Positions 35,683 to 44,640 of a stretch of DNA of 64,000 nucleotides are shown in pieces. Made by a program: the position numbers and the translations under genes. This DNA comes from Bradyrhizobium sp. dw_411 (lineage in GTDB: Bacteria > Pseudomonadota > Alphaproteobacteria > Rhizobiales > Xanthobacteraceae), in NCBI RefSeq assembly GCF_018449695.1, contig NZ_JAAVUY010000002.1:124001-188000 (forward strand), read 5' to 3'. Within the stretch, counting starts at the first letter, position 1. Each line of letters starts with the position of its first letter. Under the pieces are notes generated by a model that searched no databases, was not told the origin of the DNA, and saw only the letters and a list, made by a program, of their open reading frames with translations.

Positions 35683-36954
35683 ATGCAATCAAGGTCTGCC
35701 CAAAAACCGGCAAAAGACGCGCCTGTGGCGGAGCAGAAGCCGGCGCTTGCCGGTATTCGCGTGCTAGATCTTACTCAGGTCCTGTCCGGGCCCTTTTGTA
35801 CGCAGATGCTGGCCGACCTTGGGGCCGAGGTCATCAAGGTCGAAGGTCCGACAGGCGATATTGCCCGGAGCATGCCTCCCAGTTTCATCGGCAACGACAG
35901 TACCTATTACGTCGCCATCAATCGCAACAAGCGCAGCGTCGTGCTGGACATGAAGACGGCCGCGGGATCAGATGCCGTGCGGCGTCTTGCGCTCGTCTCC
36001 GACATTGTCATTGAGAATTTTCGGCCTGGCGTTTGCGACCGGCTGGGATTTTCGGCGGAGAAACTGCGCGAGGAAAAGCCTTCGCTCATCTGGTGTTCGA
36101 TCAGTGGGTTCGGTCAGCACGGTCCATATCGTGACAAACCGGCCTACGACATGATCGTGCAGGCATTGTCGGGCGGCATGAGCCTGACCGGCGAGCGTGA
36201 CGGCACATCGGTTCGTGCCGGCATTCCGATCGGCGACCTTGCGGCCGGCATGTACGCGTCAACGGCGATCCTCGCGGCCTTGCATCGGCGCGAGGTTACG
36301 GGCCGCGGCGAAACCATCGACATCTCGATGCTCGATTGTCAGGCGGCGCTGCTTTCCTATCAAGCCTCGTTCTATCTGGCTTCGGGCCAGGTTCCAGGCC
36401 GGCAGGGCCGCGAACACGATTCAATCGCCACCTATCGGACCTTCAAGGCAAAGGACGGGATCGAGCTTGTGATTGCGGCTCTGACGGAGCGCATGTGGAC
36501 CTCGCTATGCGATGTGCTTGGTGGGCCAGATCTCGTTAACGATTCCCGGTTTCTGACCGCACATCAACGATCGATCAATCGAAACCAGCTGTGGCCAATC
36601 CTTGAAGATCTGTTTCTGGCGCGGAATGCTGATGAGTGGCGGCAGGCGCTAGACGCGCAGGGTGTTCCTGTTGCCATCGTTAACACGGTCGACCGAGTTG
36701 CAGTTGATCCTCAGATCAGGCACCGCGGCATGGTATTAGACCTTGCGAGCGAAGATGGCCGCCAAGCTCAGGTGATGGGCGATCCTATTTTCATGAAGGA
36801 ATCCCGGCGCAGCTCGCATACATTCCCCCCTGCTGCGGGTGAGCACACCGAAGCCATCTTGAGGGAGCTGCTGGGCATGAATGCAGATGAAATCGATGCG
36901 ATGATCGCTTCAAAGAGTGCCTTTGTGCGCGAAAAGGTGACACAGACGACATAA
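35683..36954 (+). CDS. CaiB/BaiF family CoA-transferase
   Basis: The protein has 423 residues from ATG 35683 (GGGGG about 8 nt upstream). The frame extends to 35605, but that ATG lies inside the operator palindrome. A short charged leader precedes ALAGIRVLDLTQVLSGPFCT and GAEVIKVEGPTGDIARSMPP. The Asp segment is ISMLDCQAALLSY. It is closer to formyl-/succinyl-CoA-transferase-like members than to the other CaiB proteins here. It is followed by a CMD-like protein and a LeuDC-type dehydratase. Confidence 0.9.
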   Translation: MQSRSAQKPAKDAPVAEQKPALAGIRVLDLTQVLSGPFCTQMLADLGAEVIKVEGPTGDIARSMPPSFIGNDSTYYVAINRNKRSVVLDMKTAAGSDAVRRLALVSDIVIENFRPGVCDRLGFSAEKLREEKPSLIWCSISGFGQHGPYRDKPAYDMIVQALSGGMSLTGERDGTSVRAGIPIGDLAAGMYASTAILAALHRREVTGRGETIDISMLDCQAALLSYQASFYLASGQVPGRQGREHDSIATYRTFKAKDGIELVIAALTERMWTSLCDVLGGPDLVNDSRFLTAHQRSINRNQLWPILEDLFLARNADEWRQALDAQGVPVAIVNTVDRVAVDPQIRHRGMVLDLASEDGRQAQVMGDPIFMKESRRSSHTFPPAAGEHTEAILRELLGMNADEIDAMIASKSAFVREKVTQTT

Positions 36955-37198
36955 CTTTATTCGTGTGCGAATTGCGCAAGGTGCGGGACTGTTGCACGTT
37001 CCATGTGAGGTTGCAGAGCTACGCGAAATTGTTGGATGGCATATTCCTGTCAAGAGCGTTGCGCGGGGCAGGGGGTTCGTACAAGATCGTTGGCAACAAC
37101 AAGCTATCGCCGTTGGGCTAGGCGCCGGAGTTCAATCCACCAGACGCTGCGGAGAGAAAACAGGGGCGGCTCATCCTTAACCAGACAGGAGAAATCAA

Positions 37199-37819
37199 GT
37201 GCTCGACAAGACCAAGCAAGATCTTAAGAAAGTTCAACTGCTGCAGCCGCAGGACGCCACCGGAGAAATCGCTGAGATCTTCGAGGACATCCGTCGCGTA
37301 AAAGGGCCAAATTTCCTTACGCCGACTTGGGGCTTCTTTGCACTCGATATCGATCTTCTGCGGCATTGGTGGGGTCTGACTAAAAGGTTGCAGATGGCGA
37401 AAGGCGCACTAGACAAGCCGTTGCTGAACAGCATTTCCCTTGTGTGCGCCGCGGAAGTAGATTGCCCGCGCTGCATCAACAACCACCAGACGCACCTGAT
37501 CGAACACTTCGGCATGACCGAAGCCGACGTTGTGGAAGTTCTCAATTTTGAGAAATCGACGAAGGTCGATGCCAAGACCAAAGCCGTCCTGCGCTTTGCC
37601 AGAAAGGTCGCTTTCGCGGAAGGAACGACCGAGGAGGATTTTCAGGAATTGCGCCGTCACGGCGTCAGCGACGTCGGCGTCGTCGAAATCGTCTCGATGG
37701 CGATGATGGAATCAGGCATGGCGCGTCATGCCGTTGGCGTAGCGCCTTTCGAGAATGGCGACGAATGGCCGAGGGAAAACCTGCCCAGCCAGCATTACGC
37801 CGAAAACGTGAACCGGTGA
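37199..37819 (+). CDS. AhpD/carboxymuconolactone-decarboxylase-like protein with CxxC
   Basis: The protein has 206 residues from GTG 37199 with AGGAG 8 nt upstream. The redox motif AAEVDCPRCINNHQTHLIEH (CxxC followed by His) is that of AhpD-type alkylhydroperoxidases. It is longer than AhpD itself, with an N-terminal helical part (PTWGFFALDIDLLRHWWGL). It may be a peroxidase-like protein or a carboxymuconolactone-type lyase. The gap of 244 bp from CaiB3 has no gene, and the next gene begins 24 bp later. Confidence 0.8.
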   Translation: MLDKTKQDLKKVQLLQPQDATGEIAEIFEDIRRVKGPNFLTPTWGFFALDIDLLRHWWGLTKRLQMAKGALDKPLLNSISLVCAAEVDCPRCINNHQTHLIEHFGMTEADVVEVLNFEKSTKVDAKTKAVLRFARKVAFAEGTTEEDFQELRRHGVSDVGVVEIVSMAMMESGMARHAVGVAPFENGDEWPRENLPSQHYAENVNR

Positions 37820-37843
37820 GATTGAAAGGCCGCGCAGTTCGAC

Positions 37844-38359
37844 ATGATGGGTGAATCGATCAAAGGCGCCATCACGGTTGTCGGCGAATTTGTTTCCGCC
37901 GACATCGTGCTGCCGGCGCGGTATTCGTTTCTGCCGCCGGCAGAGATGGCCGAGCATGTCCTGGGCGAACTCCCGGCGGAAGTGAATCGAGGCGTTCGTT
38001 CGCGGCCTATCATCGTTGCAGGTGAGGCATTCGGTTATGGTACCGGCCGAGAATCTCCGGCGCGTGCCTTGCGGGCTGCGGGCATCAAGGCCATCGTCGG
38101 AGGTCCTTTCGCCCGGATGTTCTTTCGCAATGTGGTCAACAACGGCGTGTTGGCGATAGATTGCGCCGACATTGTCGGCTCGGGAATCGCAAACGGCGAC
38201 GAGATCGAGATCAATCCAGCGACCGGCGGGATTCGCTGGAATGATCGCGTGTTTCACGGAATGCCGACGCCGGCGATCATTCAGAAGATCGTCGCTTCGG
38301 GCAGTTTGATCGAGTACGGCCGCGCGGCGCTTGCCGACATGGCGCGAGCCAGCTCGTGA
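37844..38359 (+). CDS. Aconitase-family small subunit (LeuD/DmdB-like dehydratase)
   Basis: The protein has 171 residues. The swivel-domain motifs are VSADIVLPARYSF, the substrate-binding GYGTGRESPARALRAAGIKA, FARMFFRNVVNNGVLAID, and a C-terminal helix. Most LeuD proteins carry GSSREHAP at the central site; here it is GTGRESPA, so the substrate may differ from isopropylmalate. With the large subunit next to it (overlap GTGA) it should form a hydrolyase that isomerises or dehydrates a 2-hydroxydicarboxylic acid. Confidence 0.85.
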   Translation: MMGESIKGAITVVGEFVSADIVLPARYSFLPPAEMAEHVLGELPAEVNRGVRSRPIIVAGEAFGYGTGRESPARALRAAGIKAIVGGPFARMFFRNVVNNGVLAIDCADIVGSGIANGDEIEINPATGGIRWNDRVFHGMPTPAIIQKIVASGSLIEYGRAALADMARASS

Positions 38360-39618
38360 GACTGGCCCAAACCACGGCTGAAAAAATACTGGCCCGGGCC
38401 AGCGGACGCGACTTTGTCGTTCCAAATGAGATCGTCGAGGTATCGCCCGATTTCTGTTACTCCCACGATTACGCGGTTTTCGCCATCGACGCGTTCGAAC
38501 AAATGGGAGCGACCAGCGTCGTCAGGCCCGAACGCAATGTGATCTGCCTCGATCACGGATTTCCAGTCAACAATGCGCGCGATGCGAATAATCACGTACG
38601 CATCCGTGAATTCGTCAAGAAGCAAGAGTTTCTTGCGTTTTTTGAAGGTGGCACCGGGATCGCCCATCAGGTCATGATGGAGCGGGGCTTCGTCGTTCCC
38701 GGCGCGCTGGTGCTGGCTAGCGATTCACATACGCCATCTGGCGGTGCGCTGGGTGCGCTAGCGATCGGTACCGGCGAGAGCGAACTGGGCTTTGTCTGGG
38801 CTACGGGCCGCACATGGCTCAAGGTACCGCCAACGATCCGCGTCGTGATGGCAGGGGCGCTGACACGAGGCGTTGCCGCCAAGGACGTCGTTCTGACCAT
38901 TGTCAAACAACTTGGTGTTCTGGGGGCGGGCTACAAGATTATTGAGTACCAGGGAGATGCCGTCAGTTCTTTCTCGGTGTCAGAGCGATTTACGTTCTGC
39001 AACATGAGTGCCGAGGTGGGTGCAAAAAGTGGCATCTTCCCGAGCGATGATGTGACCGAGGCATTCGTGAACGGCCGCGCACAATTTCCATACATGGGCG
39101 TGCGGTCAGACCCGGATGCAAATTATGCCGGCGAAATCACGCTGGATCTGGCGCAGATTGAGCCAATGGTCGCGCTTCCGGGACGCGAAGATCGCGGTGT
39201 TGCGGTCAGCGAAGCTGCGGGAAAGAAAATCAATCAGGTGTTCATCGGCTCCTGTACCAACGCGCGGGTGGACGATCTGGCGATCGCGGCTGGTATTTTG
39301 AGAAACAGGCGTGTTCATCCGGACGTCCGTCTGCTGGTCGTTCCGGCGTCGCGTGCGGTGGGAATCGAAAGCGCACGCAATGGCGATCTGGCGACACTGT
39401 TGGAAGCCGGAGCTACATTGATGCCGAGTGGCTGCGCGGTTTGCGCCGGCGCGCACCAGGGTGTGCTTGGCGACGGGGAGGTCTGCCTGTCGACCAGCAA
39501 TCGCAACATGCCAGGCAGGATGGGCAATAAGAACGCCGAAATCATGCTTTGCAGCCCGGCGACTGCGGCCGCGAGTGCGGTGGCCGGGTGCTTAACGGAC
39601 GCCCGCACGCTGGATTAG
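38356..39618 (+). CDS. Aconitase-family large subunit (LeuC/HacA/DmdA-like)
   Basis: The protein has 420 residues with a GTG start overlapping the small-subunit stop. The [4Fe-4S] cluster ligands are in FIGSCTNAR and SGCAVCAGAHQG. SDSHTPSGGALGALAIGTGE and EGGTGIAHQVMMERG are substrate-site motifs. Length and motifs fit the LeuC/homoaconitase/dimethylmalate-dehydratase branch. Gene order small-then-large and the absence of LeuB or LeuA argue against leucine synthesis. A catabolic hydroxy-dicarboxylate is likely, for example citramalate-like or dimethylmalate-like (inference). Confidence 0.88.
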   Translation: MRLAQTTAEKILARASGRDFVVPNEIVEVSPDFCYSHDYAVFAIDAFEQMGATSVVRPERNVICLDHGFPVNNARDANNHVRIREFVKKQEFLAFFEGGTGIAHQVMMERGFVVPGALVLASDSHTPSGGALGALAIGTGESELGFVWATGRTWLKVPPTIRVVMAGALTRGVAAKDVVLTIVKQLGVLGAGYKIIEYQGDAVSSFSVSERFTFCNMSAEVGAKSGIFPSDDVTEAFVNGRAQFPYMGVRSDPDANYAGEITLDLAQIEPMVALPGREDRGVAVSEAAGKKINQVFIGSCTNARVDDLAIAAGILRNRRVHPDVRLLVVPASRAVGIESARNGDLATLLEAGATLMPSGCAVCAGAHQGVLGDGEVCLSTSNRNMPGRMGNKNAEIMLCSPATAAASAVAGCLTDARTLD

Positions 39619-39668
39619 CGCTTCTTTGGGGGGCGCCGCTACCGGCGACCGCCTCCGGAGCCCATAAA

Positions 39669-41024
39669 TCAATTGATCTGGTTCCCGGCCATCTTGTGCC
39701 GGATTTCTGTCAGATCGGCCAGATGATCGAATGCCTTGAACCGGTCGAAGATATCTTCGTTACCTTCCGCGAGGACTGGCTGTACCAGCGACGAGAATTT
39801 TCTTTTCATGTCCTCCCAGCTCATCGGACGCCCGGGGTTACCCCTGGCGAGCGGCACATGACAGAGGTCTTTCTCTCCATTGGAGAAAGCGACTTCGACG
39901 GTTGCTGCGGTTTTGTCGATCGTGGCGTCGGGGACGAGATCCACGCGGCTGACGAGACTCTGAATACGGGGATTTTCCAGAGTCTGCGACGTAAATTCAC
40001 GCTGCGTCGGGATGTAGCCTTCGAGAGCTAACGCCGTGCAGAACGCCAGGCTGAACTTTCCCTCAAATGGCGTTTTGGGATTTGTGATGCCAGCGAGCTG
40101 GATGCATAGCGGATCGACATGCACCGTGACGCGTTTGACTTCGCGTGATTGCAGCCGGGTATGAAGATCGCGTCCGGCGTCGATCGAAGGGTGGGTCAGA
40201 AGGCAGGATGCATAGGGCTTGAAAGTGTTTCGTTTGATCTCCCAGCCGTCGGAGAAATCCAGTTTCTGCGGCGAAACCGCTCGATCCTGCACCAGCGCCC
40301 TTGCCAGGCCGCCTTCTGTTTCAATCAAATTCGATGCGCCGTGATACCCTTCCCGCGCCATTTCGGCGGCGAGGACTCCGTTGAAGGCAGCTTTTCCCGC
40401 ATGAAAGGGTTTTGCCGTCGTTCCGAATGAACCCGTCAGGCCGGCGACCTGGGTGGCGGCGAGGCCAATGGCGATCTTGAGCTTTTCGGCATCCAATCCG
40501 TACAGTACGCTGGCGGCGACGGCCGCGCCGATGCAGCCGAAAACGCCCGTCGAATGGATATGCCGCTCGTTGACGGCCACGCCCAATCCGCCGGATCCAA
40601 GTCGTCCGCCGACCTCAAAGCCGATCGTGAACGCCGTGATAATATCGCGGGGGGACGATCCCAAATGCGATCCGACCGCAAATGCTGAGGCCCAGGTCGG
40701 ACCCGTCAGGTGCGCGATCGATCCCACATGCGTGTCGTCGAAGTCGAGACAATGCGCCATAGTGCCGTTTACAAGGGCCGCCGCGGAGGGCGTTGACTCG
40801 CCAGCCAGAAGAATCGGCGCATGTCCCTTCGCGTTCCACGCCAGCACTGTGCGCTTGATTGCCTTGACGGCGTCTTCGTTCGCCGCTCCCAGGGCAACCC
40901 CGAACCAGTCGACCAGGCAAAAACGGGCGGCATTCAGTACGTCTTCGGGAAGGTCTTCATATTTGGTTTCAAGCGCGAAATTGGCGACCGCGTCGGCGTT
41001 TGTGAGATTGGAACCTATGGCCAT
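39669..41024 (-). CDS. MmgE/PrpD family protein 1
   Basis: The protein has 451 residues; AGGAGA sits 7 nt before ATG 41024. Family motifs are LVNGTMAHCLDFDDTHVGSI, AAVAASVLYGLD and HAGKAAFNGVLAAEMAREG. The family contains 2-methylcitrate dehydratase, iminodisuccinate epimerase and cis-aconitate decarboxylase. The neighbouring aconitase-type dehydratase suggests a di- or tricarboxylate substrate (inference). It is co-directional with the CaiB at 41045, 20 bp upstream, and converges on the LeuC-like gene. Confidence 0.88.
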   Translation of the reverse strand: MAIGSNLTNADAVANFALETKYEDLPEDVLNAARFCLVDWFGVALGAANEDAVKAIKRTVLAWNAKGHAPILLAGESTPSAAALVNGTMAHCLDFDDTHVGSIAHLTGPTWASAFAVGSHLGSSPRDIITAFTIGFEVGGRLGSGGLGVAVNERHIHSTGVFGCIGAAVAASVLYGLDAEKLKIAIGLAATQVAGLTGSFGTTAKPFHAGKAAFNGVLAAEMAREGYHGASNLIETEGGLARALVQDRAVSPQKLDFSDGWEIKRNTFKPYASCLLTHPSIDAGRDLHTRLQSREVKRVTVHVDPLCIQLAGITNPKTPFEGKFSLAFCTALALEGYIPTQREFTSQTLENPRIQSLVSRVDLVPDATIDKTAATVEVAFSNGEKDLCHVPLARGNPGRPMSWEDMKRKFSSLVQPVLAEGNEDIFDRFKAFDHLADLTEIRHKMAGNQIN

Positions 41025-41044
41025 TCAATGTCTCCTGCTTTTTC

Positions 41045-42247
41045 TTACGCGCGTTTTTGCGGATAGGCTTCGGTCTGGCTCAATAGATCCTGATGCTGCC
41101 CAAGCGAGGGAGCGGGCCCTCGCGGGCCAGTTGTCAATCCCGAGGACGCCAGCGGATTAGCAATCACGGGAATTCGTCCTTCGATCGGATGTGGCATCCA
41201 TTCAACCATATTCCGGGCGGCGACGTGCTCACTTTGGACGGCCTCGTCCGGACTGTAAACCGGCATGATAGGGACGTCGTTCTTGAGCATCCAGTTCACG
41301 AGGTCATCGCGGGATTTCGACATGCAGAGGTCGCTGATGGCCTTGCGATATAGGCCGGCCCGGTCTCCATGCACGGTATGGCGGTGTTCCGGACCTTCGT
41401 CGGGCGAAATGAGATCGTCCCGACTGATCAGCTTGCAAAACGAGTTCCAGATTCGCGCTTCCAGTAGCGACACGGCAACGGCTTTGCCGTCCTTGGTCTT
41501 GTAGGTGGAGTAGCGCGGATTGCGGCCCCAGACTTCCATGGTGGTCGTCACCGGGAATCCACCGGTGCGTGCGAGCGCCGCGCCCGAGACGATGTTGGAC
41601 ATGCTGAACAGGCTGTCGAACATGGAGATGTCGAGATAGCAGCCTTCGCCCGTCGTGCGCTTGCGATGCAACGCTGCCATGACGCCGGCGATAGCGTAAG
41701 CTGCTCCGGCATAATCGGCGGCCTGGAAACCAGGCACAGGCGGTAATTCGTCGCTGTCCAGGCCGGTGCCCATGATGCCAGTGACCGATTGCACGACCAG
41801 GTCGTGTCCCGGAATATCGGAGAATGGTCCGGTCTGTCCGAATCCTGTGACCGAGCAATAGATGATGTCCGGCTTCAGTCGCTTAGCAGTATCATAGTCG
41901 ATCTGCAGGCGCTGCGGCACACCACGGCGATACGATTCAACGATGACGTCCGACTGCGCGATCAGCCTGTGGGCGGCGGCACGATCCTCTTGTCTTGATA
42001 AATCGAGCGTGATGCCGCGCTTGTTGCCGTTCACGGTGTTGAAGTAAACGCTGCCTTCCCTGAAATTTGGCTGGTTGTGGCGGCCCAGATCTCCGACCCC
42101 GGGCTGTTCGACTTTGATGACGTCGGCTCCGAAATCGCCGAGCATCTGCGTGCACCATGGGCCCGGCAACATTCGGCTGAAATCGAGTACACGAATGCCC
42201 GAGAGAGCACCCGAGGCCACCGCATTCGGCTTTTCACGTACGTTCAT
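41045..42247 (-). CDS. CaiB/BaiF family CoA-transferase
   Basis: The protein has 400 residues. Motifs: GIRVLDFSRMLPGPWCTQML, GADVIKVEQPGVGDLGRHNQ, VNGNKRGITLDLSR, and the Asp segment ISMFDSLFSMSN. It resembles the CaiB at 29313-30509 along its length, including the RNPRYSTYKTKDGK region, so they are duplicates. LLPGP-type members include alpha-methylacyl-CoA racemases; a transferase role is more usual in such clusters. It is the first gene of the minus-strand operon with PrpD-1. Confidence 0.9.
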   Translation of the reverse strand: MNVREKPNAVASGALSGIRVLDFSRMLPGPWCTQMLGDFGADVIKVEQPGVGDLGRHNQPNFREGSVYFNTVNGNKRGITLDLSRQEDRAAAHRLIAQSDVIVESYRRGVPQRLQIDYDTAKRLKPDIIYCSVTGFGQTGPFSDIPGHDLVVQSVTGIMGTGLDSDELPPVPGFQAADYAGAAYAIAGVMAALHRKRTTGEGCYLDISMFDSLFSMSNIVSGAALARTGGFPVTTTMEVWGRNPRYSTYKTKDGKAVAVSLLEARIWNSFCKLISRDDLISPDEGPEHRHTVHGDRAGLYRKAISDLCMSKSRDDLVNWMLKNDVPIMPVYSPDEAVQSEHVAARNMVEWMPHPIEGRIPVIANPLASSGLTTGPRGPAPSLGQHQDLLSQTEAYPQKRA

Positions 42248-42416
42248 TGAATGACTGTCCTGTTGGCTTTGTTCGCGCCTGGAGAAAATCAGCCGCCTGT
42301 GAATTTTGTTTCGCGCAACGCTGTGATGCCTTTACTGCAAGCTCGTCGATACCTTTCCAGCCGATAGGGTATTTCGGCCGATGTCGCAAGGAAAGTGTCC
42401 CTGCGCGAATTGATGT

Positions 42417-43346
42417 TCAGATTACGCCGTTCTGGAGATCGATTTCCTGCATCAGCCATTTTACAAAGCCCGCGGCTTTGCGATTTTTCACGGCGCCCCT
42501 TCGCCAAAGCGCAAAATACGCAAGTTGCCGCGTCAGCGGGCGGTCGAACAGCGGCACAAGCGTGCCGGCGGCAATGTCGTCCTTGAGCAGGAATAATTGT
42601 CCCATGGCGATACCGAGCCCCTCAATGGCGGCCTCATAGGCCAGCATCGAATTGGGATACAGGGTGCCTTCCGTGAGCAAATCGGGCCGGTCCGCGGCTG
42701 TCAGCCAATCCGTCCAGTCTTTGCGGCGATAATGCGAATGCAGCAAATGCTGCCGGCGCAGCCCTTCAATCGATCTTAGCTCCGGATAACGCCGCAACAG
42801 GCGCGGGCTGCATACCGGCTGGATCACATCTCGAATTAGAAGTTTCTTCTCCACACCGCGCCAATCGCCGCGGCCAAACTGAATGGCTAGATCGATATCC
42901 TCGCTCGCAAAATTCACATTGGCAACCGAGGCGCTGAGCCGGACGTTGATGTTCGGATACGCGTTCTGGAATTTTGGAAGCCGTTTAATCAGCCACTTGG
43001 CGGCGAACGTCGTATAGATGCGAAGCCGCAGAGGTTCCGCCCGCGGATTCATCAACGCCGTGCTCGCCGCGCTGATCATGGCGAAAGCCGGCGATATGCC
43101 GTCCCGATAAATACGCCCCTCCTTTGTCAGCAGTACGCCGTGGCGCTCGCGGACAAAAAGCTGTGTGCTCAACGATCCTTCCAGCGTCGCGATCTGCCGG
43201 CTGACGGCTGATTGGGTCACGCCCAATTCGGCGGCGGCGGCGGTAAAGCTTTCGAGCCGCGCGGCCACTTCGAATACACGCAACGGATTGAGGGGCGGAA
43301 TGATTTGCACGGGCACCGGACATGTTTTGGTATGACTAAAAGTCAT
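42417..43346 (-). CDS. LysR-family transcriptional regulator (GcvA-like)
   Basis: The protein has 309 residues if the ATG at 43346 is used; a GTG at 43310 directly before QIIPPLNPLRVFEVA is an alternative that would clear the palindrome at 43331. HTH: LRVFEVAARLESFTAAAAEL, GVTQSAVSRQIATLE. The GcvA-like effector domain carries RIYTTFAAKWLIKRLPKFQ. It is divergent from an acyl-CoA dehydrogenase gene and upstream of the CaiB/PrpD operon, so it may control either or both. Confidence 0.9.
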   Translation of the reverse strand: MTFSHTKTCPVPVQIIPPLNPLRVFEVAARLESFTAAAAELGVTQSAVSRQIATLEGSLSTQLFVRERHGVLLTKEGRIYRDGISPAFAMISAASTALMNPRAEPLRLRIYTTFAAKWLIKRLPKFQNAYPNINVRLSASVANVNFASEDIDLAIQFGRGDWRGVEKKLLIRDVIQPVCSPRLLRRYPELRSIEGLRRQHLLHSHYRRKDWTDWLTAADRPDLLTEGTLYPNSMLAYEAAIEGLGIAMGQLFLLKDDIAAGTLVPLFDRPLTRQLAYFALWRRGAVKNRKAAGFVKWLMQEIDLQNGVI

Positions 43347-43347
43347 A
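43331..43347. promoter_or_regulatory. TATGACT-AAA-AGTCATA palindrome at the LysR start
   Basis: A perfect 7-bp dyad with a 3-bp centre overlaps the first candidate start codon of the LysR gene and faces the acyl-CoA dehydrogenase gene at 43460. Its position suits an operator. It also suggests that the LysR protein may really start at GTG 43310. Confidence 0.5.
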
Positions 43348-43459
43348 GCACCATAAGCTCTGCGAAGTTGCCAATCAAGATGTCCCGGGTCAGGTAGGCT
43401 GACTGGTAAATCGCGGGCCGCCCAAATCGTTGCGCGCGCCCCTGCTTGGATGGCCTTTT

Positions 43460-44629
43460 ATGGATTTTGACTTCACGCCGGAACAGCGGTTGTTCGCCGA
43501 TTCCGTTCGGCGCTTCGCTGAGACCAACCTGGCAAAGGACGCACTCAAGCGCGCTCATACGCCGGGCTTTCCGTTCGATGTTGCGGCATTGATGGCCCAA
43601 CAGGGCCTGCTCGGCATCACCATTCCGGCCGAGGATGGCGGCCAAGGCGGTTCATTGATGGATGCCGTGATCGCGATCGAGCAGGTCGCGTCGGTTTGTC
43701 CACGCAGTGCCGATGTTATACAGGCCGGCAATTTTGGGCCGATACGCACTTTTGCGGAATACGCCACTGCGGATCAGAAGTCGCGCTTCATGGGTAGCTT
43801 GATGGCAGGGAAATCCGCCATCAGCCTCGGTATGACCGAACCCGAAGCCGGATCGGCGGTCACCGAGTTGCGCACGATGGCCAGGGCCGAGGGCGAAGAG
43901 GTCATTCTCAATGGCACTAAGATCTTTTCGACCCATAGCCCGGACGCCTCGGTCTTCCTGATCTACGTTCGCTTCGCACCCGGAGTCGATGGCATTGGCT
44001 CGGTGCTGGTGGAACGCAACACCCCGGGATTCGCCGTCGGCCAGCCCTCCGGCTTCATGGGCGGGGAACAATGGTGCCAGCTCTATTTCGAGAATTGCCG
44101 CATTCCGGCAGCCAACGTGCTGCTCGGGCCGGGCGGTTTCAAGCAACAGATCGCGGGCTTCAATGTCGAGCGCATCGGCAATTCGGCGCGCTCATTGGCG
44201 CTCGGCCGCCATGCCTTCAATCTGGCGCGTGAATACGCCACCGTTCGCAAGCAGTTTGGGCGGCCGCTGTGCGAGTTCCAAGGCCTGCAATGGAAATTCG
44301 CCGATATGGCGCTAAAGCTCGAATCCGCACAGCTATTGCTTTACCGCGCCGCAACCAATGCCGAAGGGCGCCTGCCGTCGGCCTACGAGACCACTATTGC
44401 AAAGCTCGCCTGCAATCAGGCAGGTTTCGATGTCGCCAACGAAGCCGTACAGATCATGGGTGGCCTTGGTTATAGCGAAGAATCCCTGGCCGAGTATTGT
44501 ATGCGCCGGACGCGTGGGTGGATGATCGCCGGCGGTTCGATCGAGATGATGAAGAACCGGGTCGCTGAAAGTGTCTTCGATCGTCGCTTTGACCAGCGCG
44601 CGCCGAAGGCGAGCGGCAAGAACAGTTGA
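43460..44629 (+). CDS. Acyl-CoA dehydrogenase family protein
   Basis: The protein has 389 residues from ATG 43460 (MDFDFTPEQRLFADSVRRFA). Flavin-site motifs are SLGMTEPEAGSAVTELRT and NGTKIFSTHSPDA. The C-terminal segment QIMGGLGYSEESLAEYCMRR, then IAGGSIEMMKN, has Gly where MCAD has catalytic Glu, so the base must come from elsewhere, as in isovaleryl-type enzymes. It is divergent from LysR and followed 11 bp later by PrpD-2. Confidence 0.88.
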   Translation: MDFDFTPEQRLFADSVRRFAETNLAKDALKRAHTPGFPFDVAALMAQQGLLGITIPAEDGGQGGSLMDAVIAIEQVASVCPRSADVIQAGNFGPIRTFAEYATADQKSRFMGSLMAGKSAISLGMTEPEAGSAVTELRTMARAEGEEVILNGTKIFSTHSPDASVFLIYVRFAPGVDGIGSVLVERNTPGFAVGQPSGFMGGEQWCQLYFENCRIPAANVLLGPGGFKQQIAGFNVERIGNSARSLALGRHAFNLAREYATVRKQFGRPLCEFQGLQWKFADMALKLESAQLLLYRAATNAEGRLPSAYETTIAKLACNQAGFDVANEAVQIMGGLGYSEESLAEYCMRRTRGWMIAGGSIEMMKNRVAESVFDRRFDQRAPKASGKNS

Positions 44630-44640
44630 GGACCTAACTC

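Noticed and set aside
39660..39668. Possible terminator between LeuC-like and PrpD-1 genes
   Set aside because: Only a weak GCCG/CGGC pairing is seen near 39640-39655; not enough to call.
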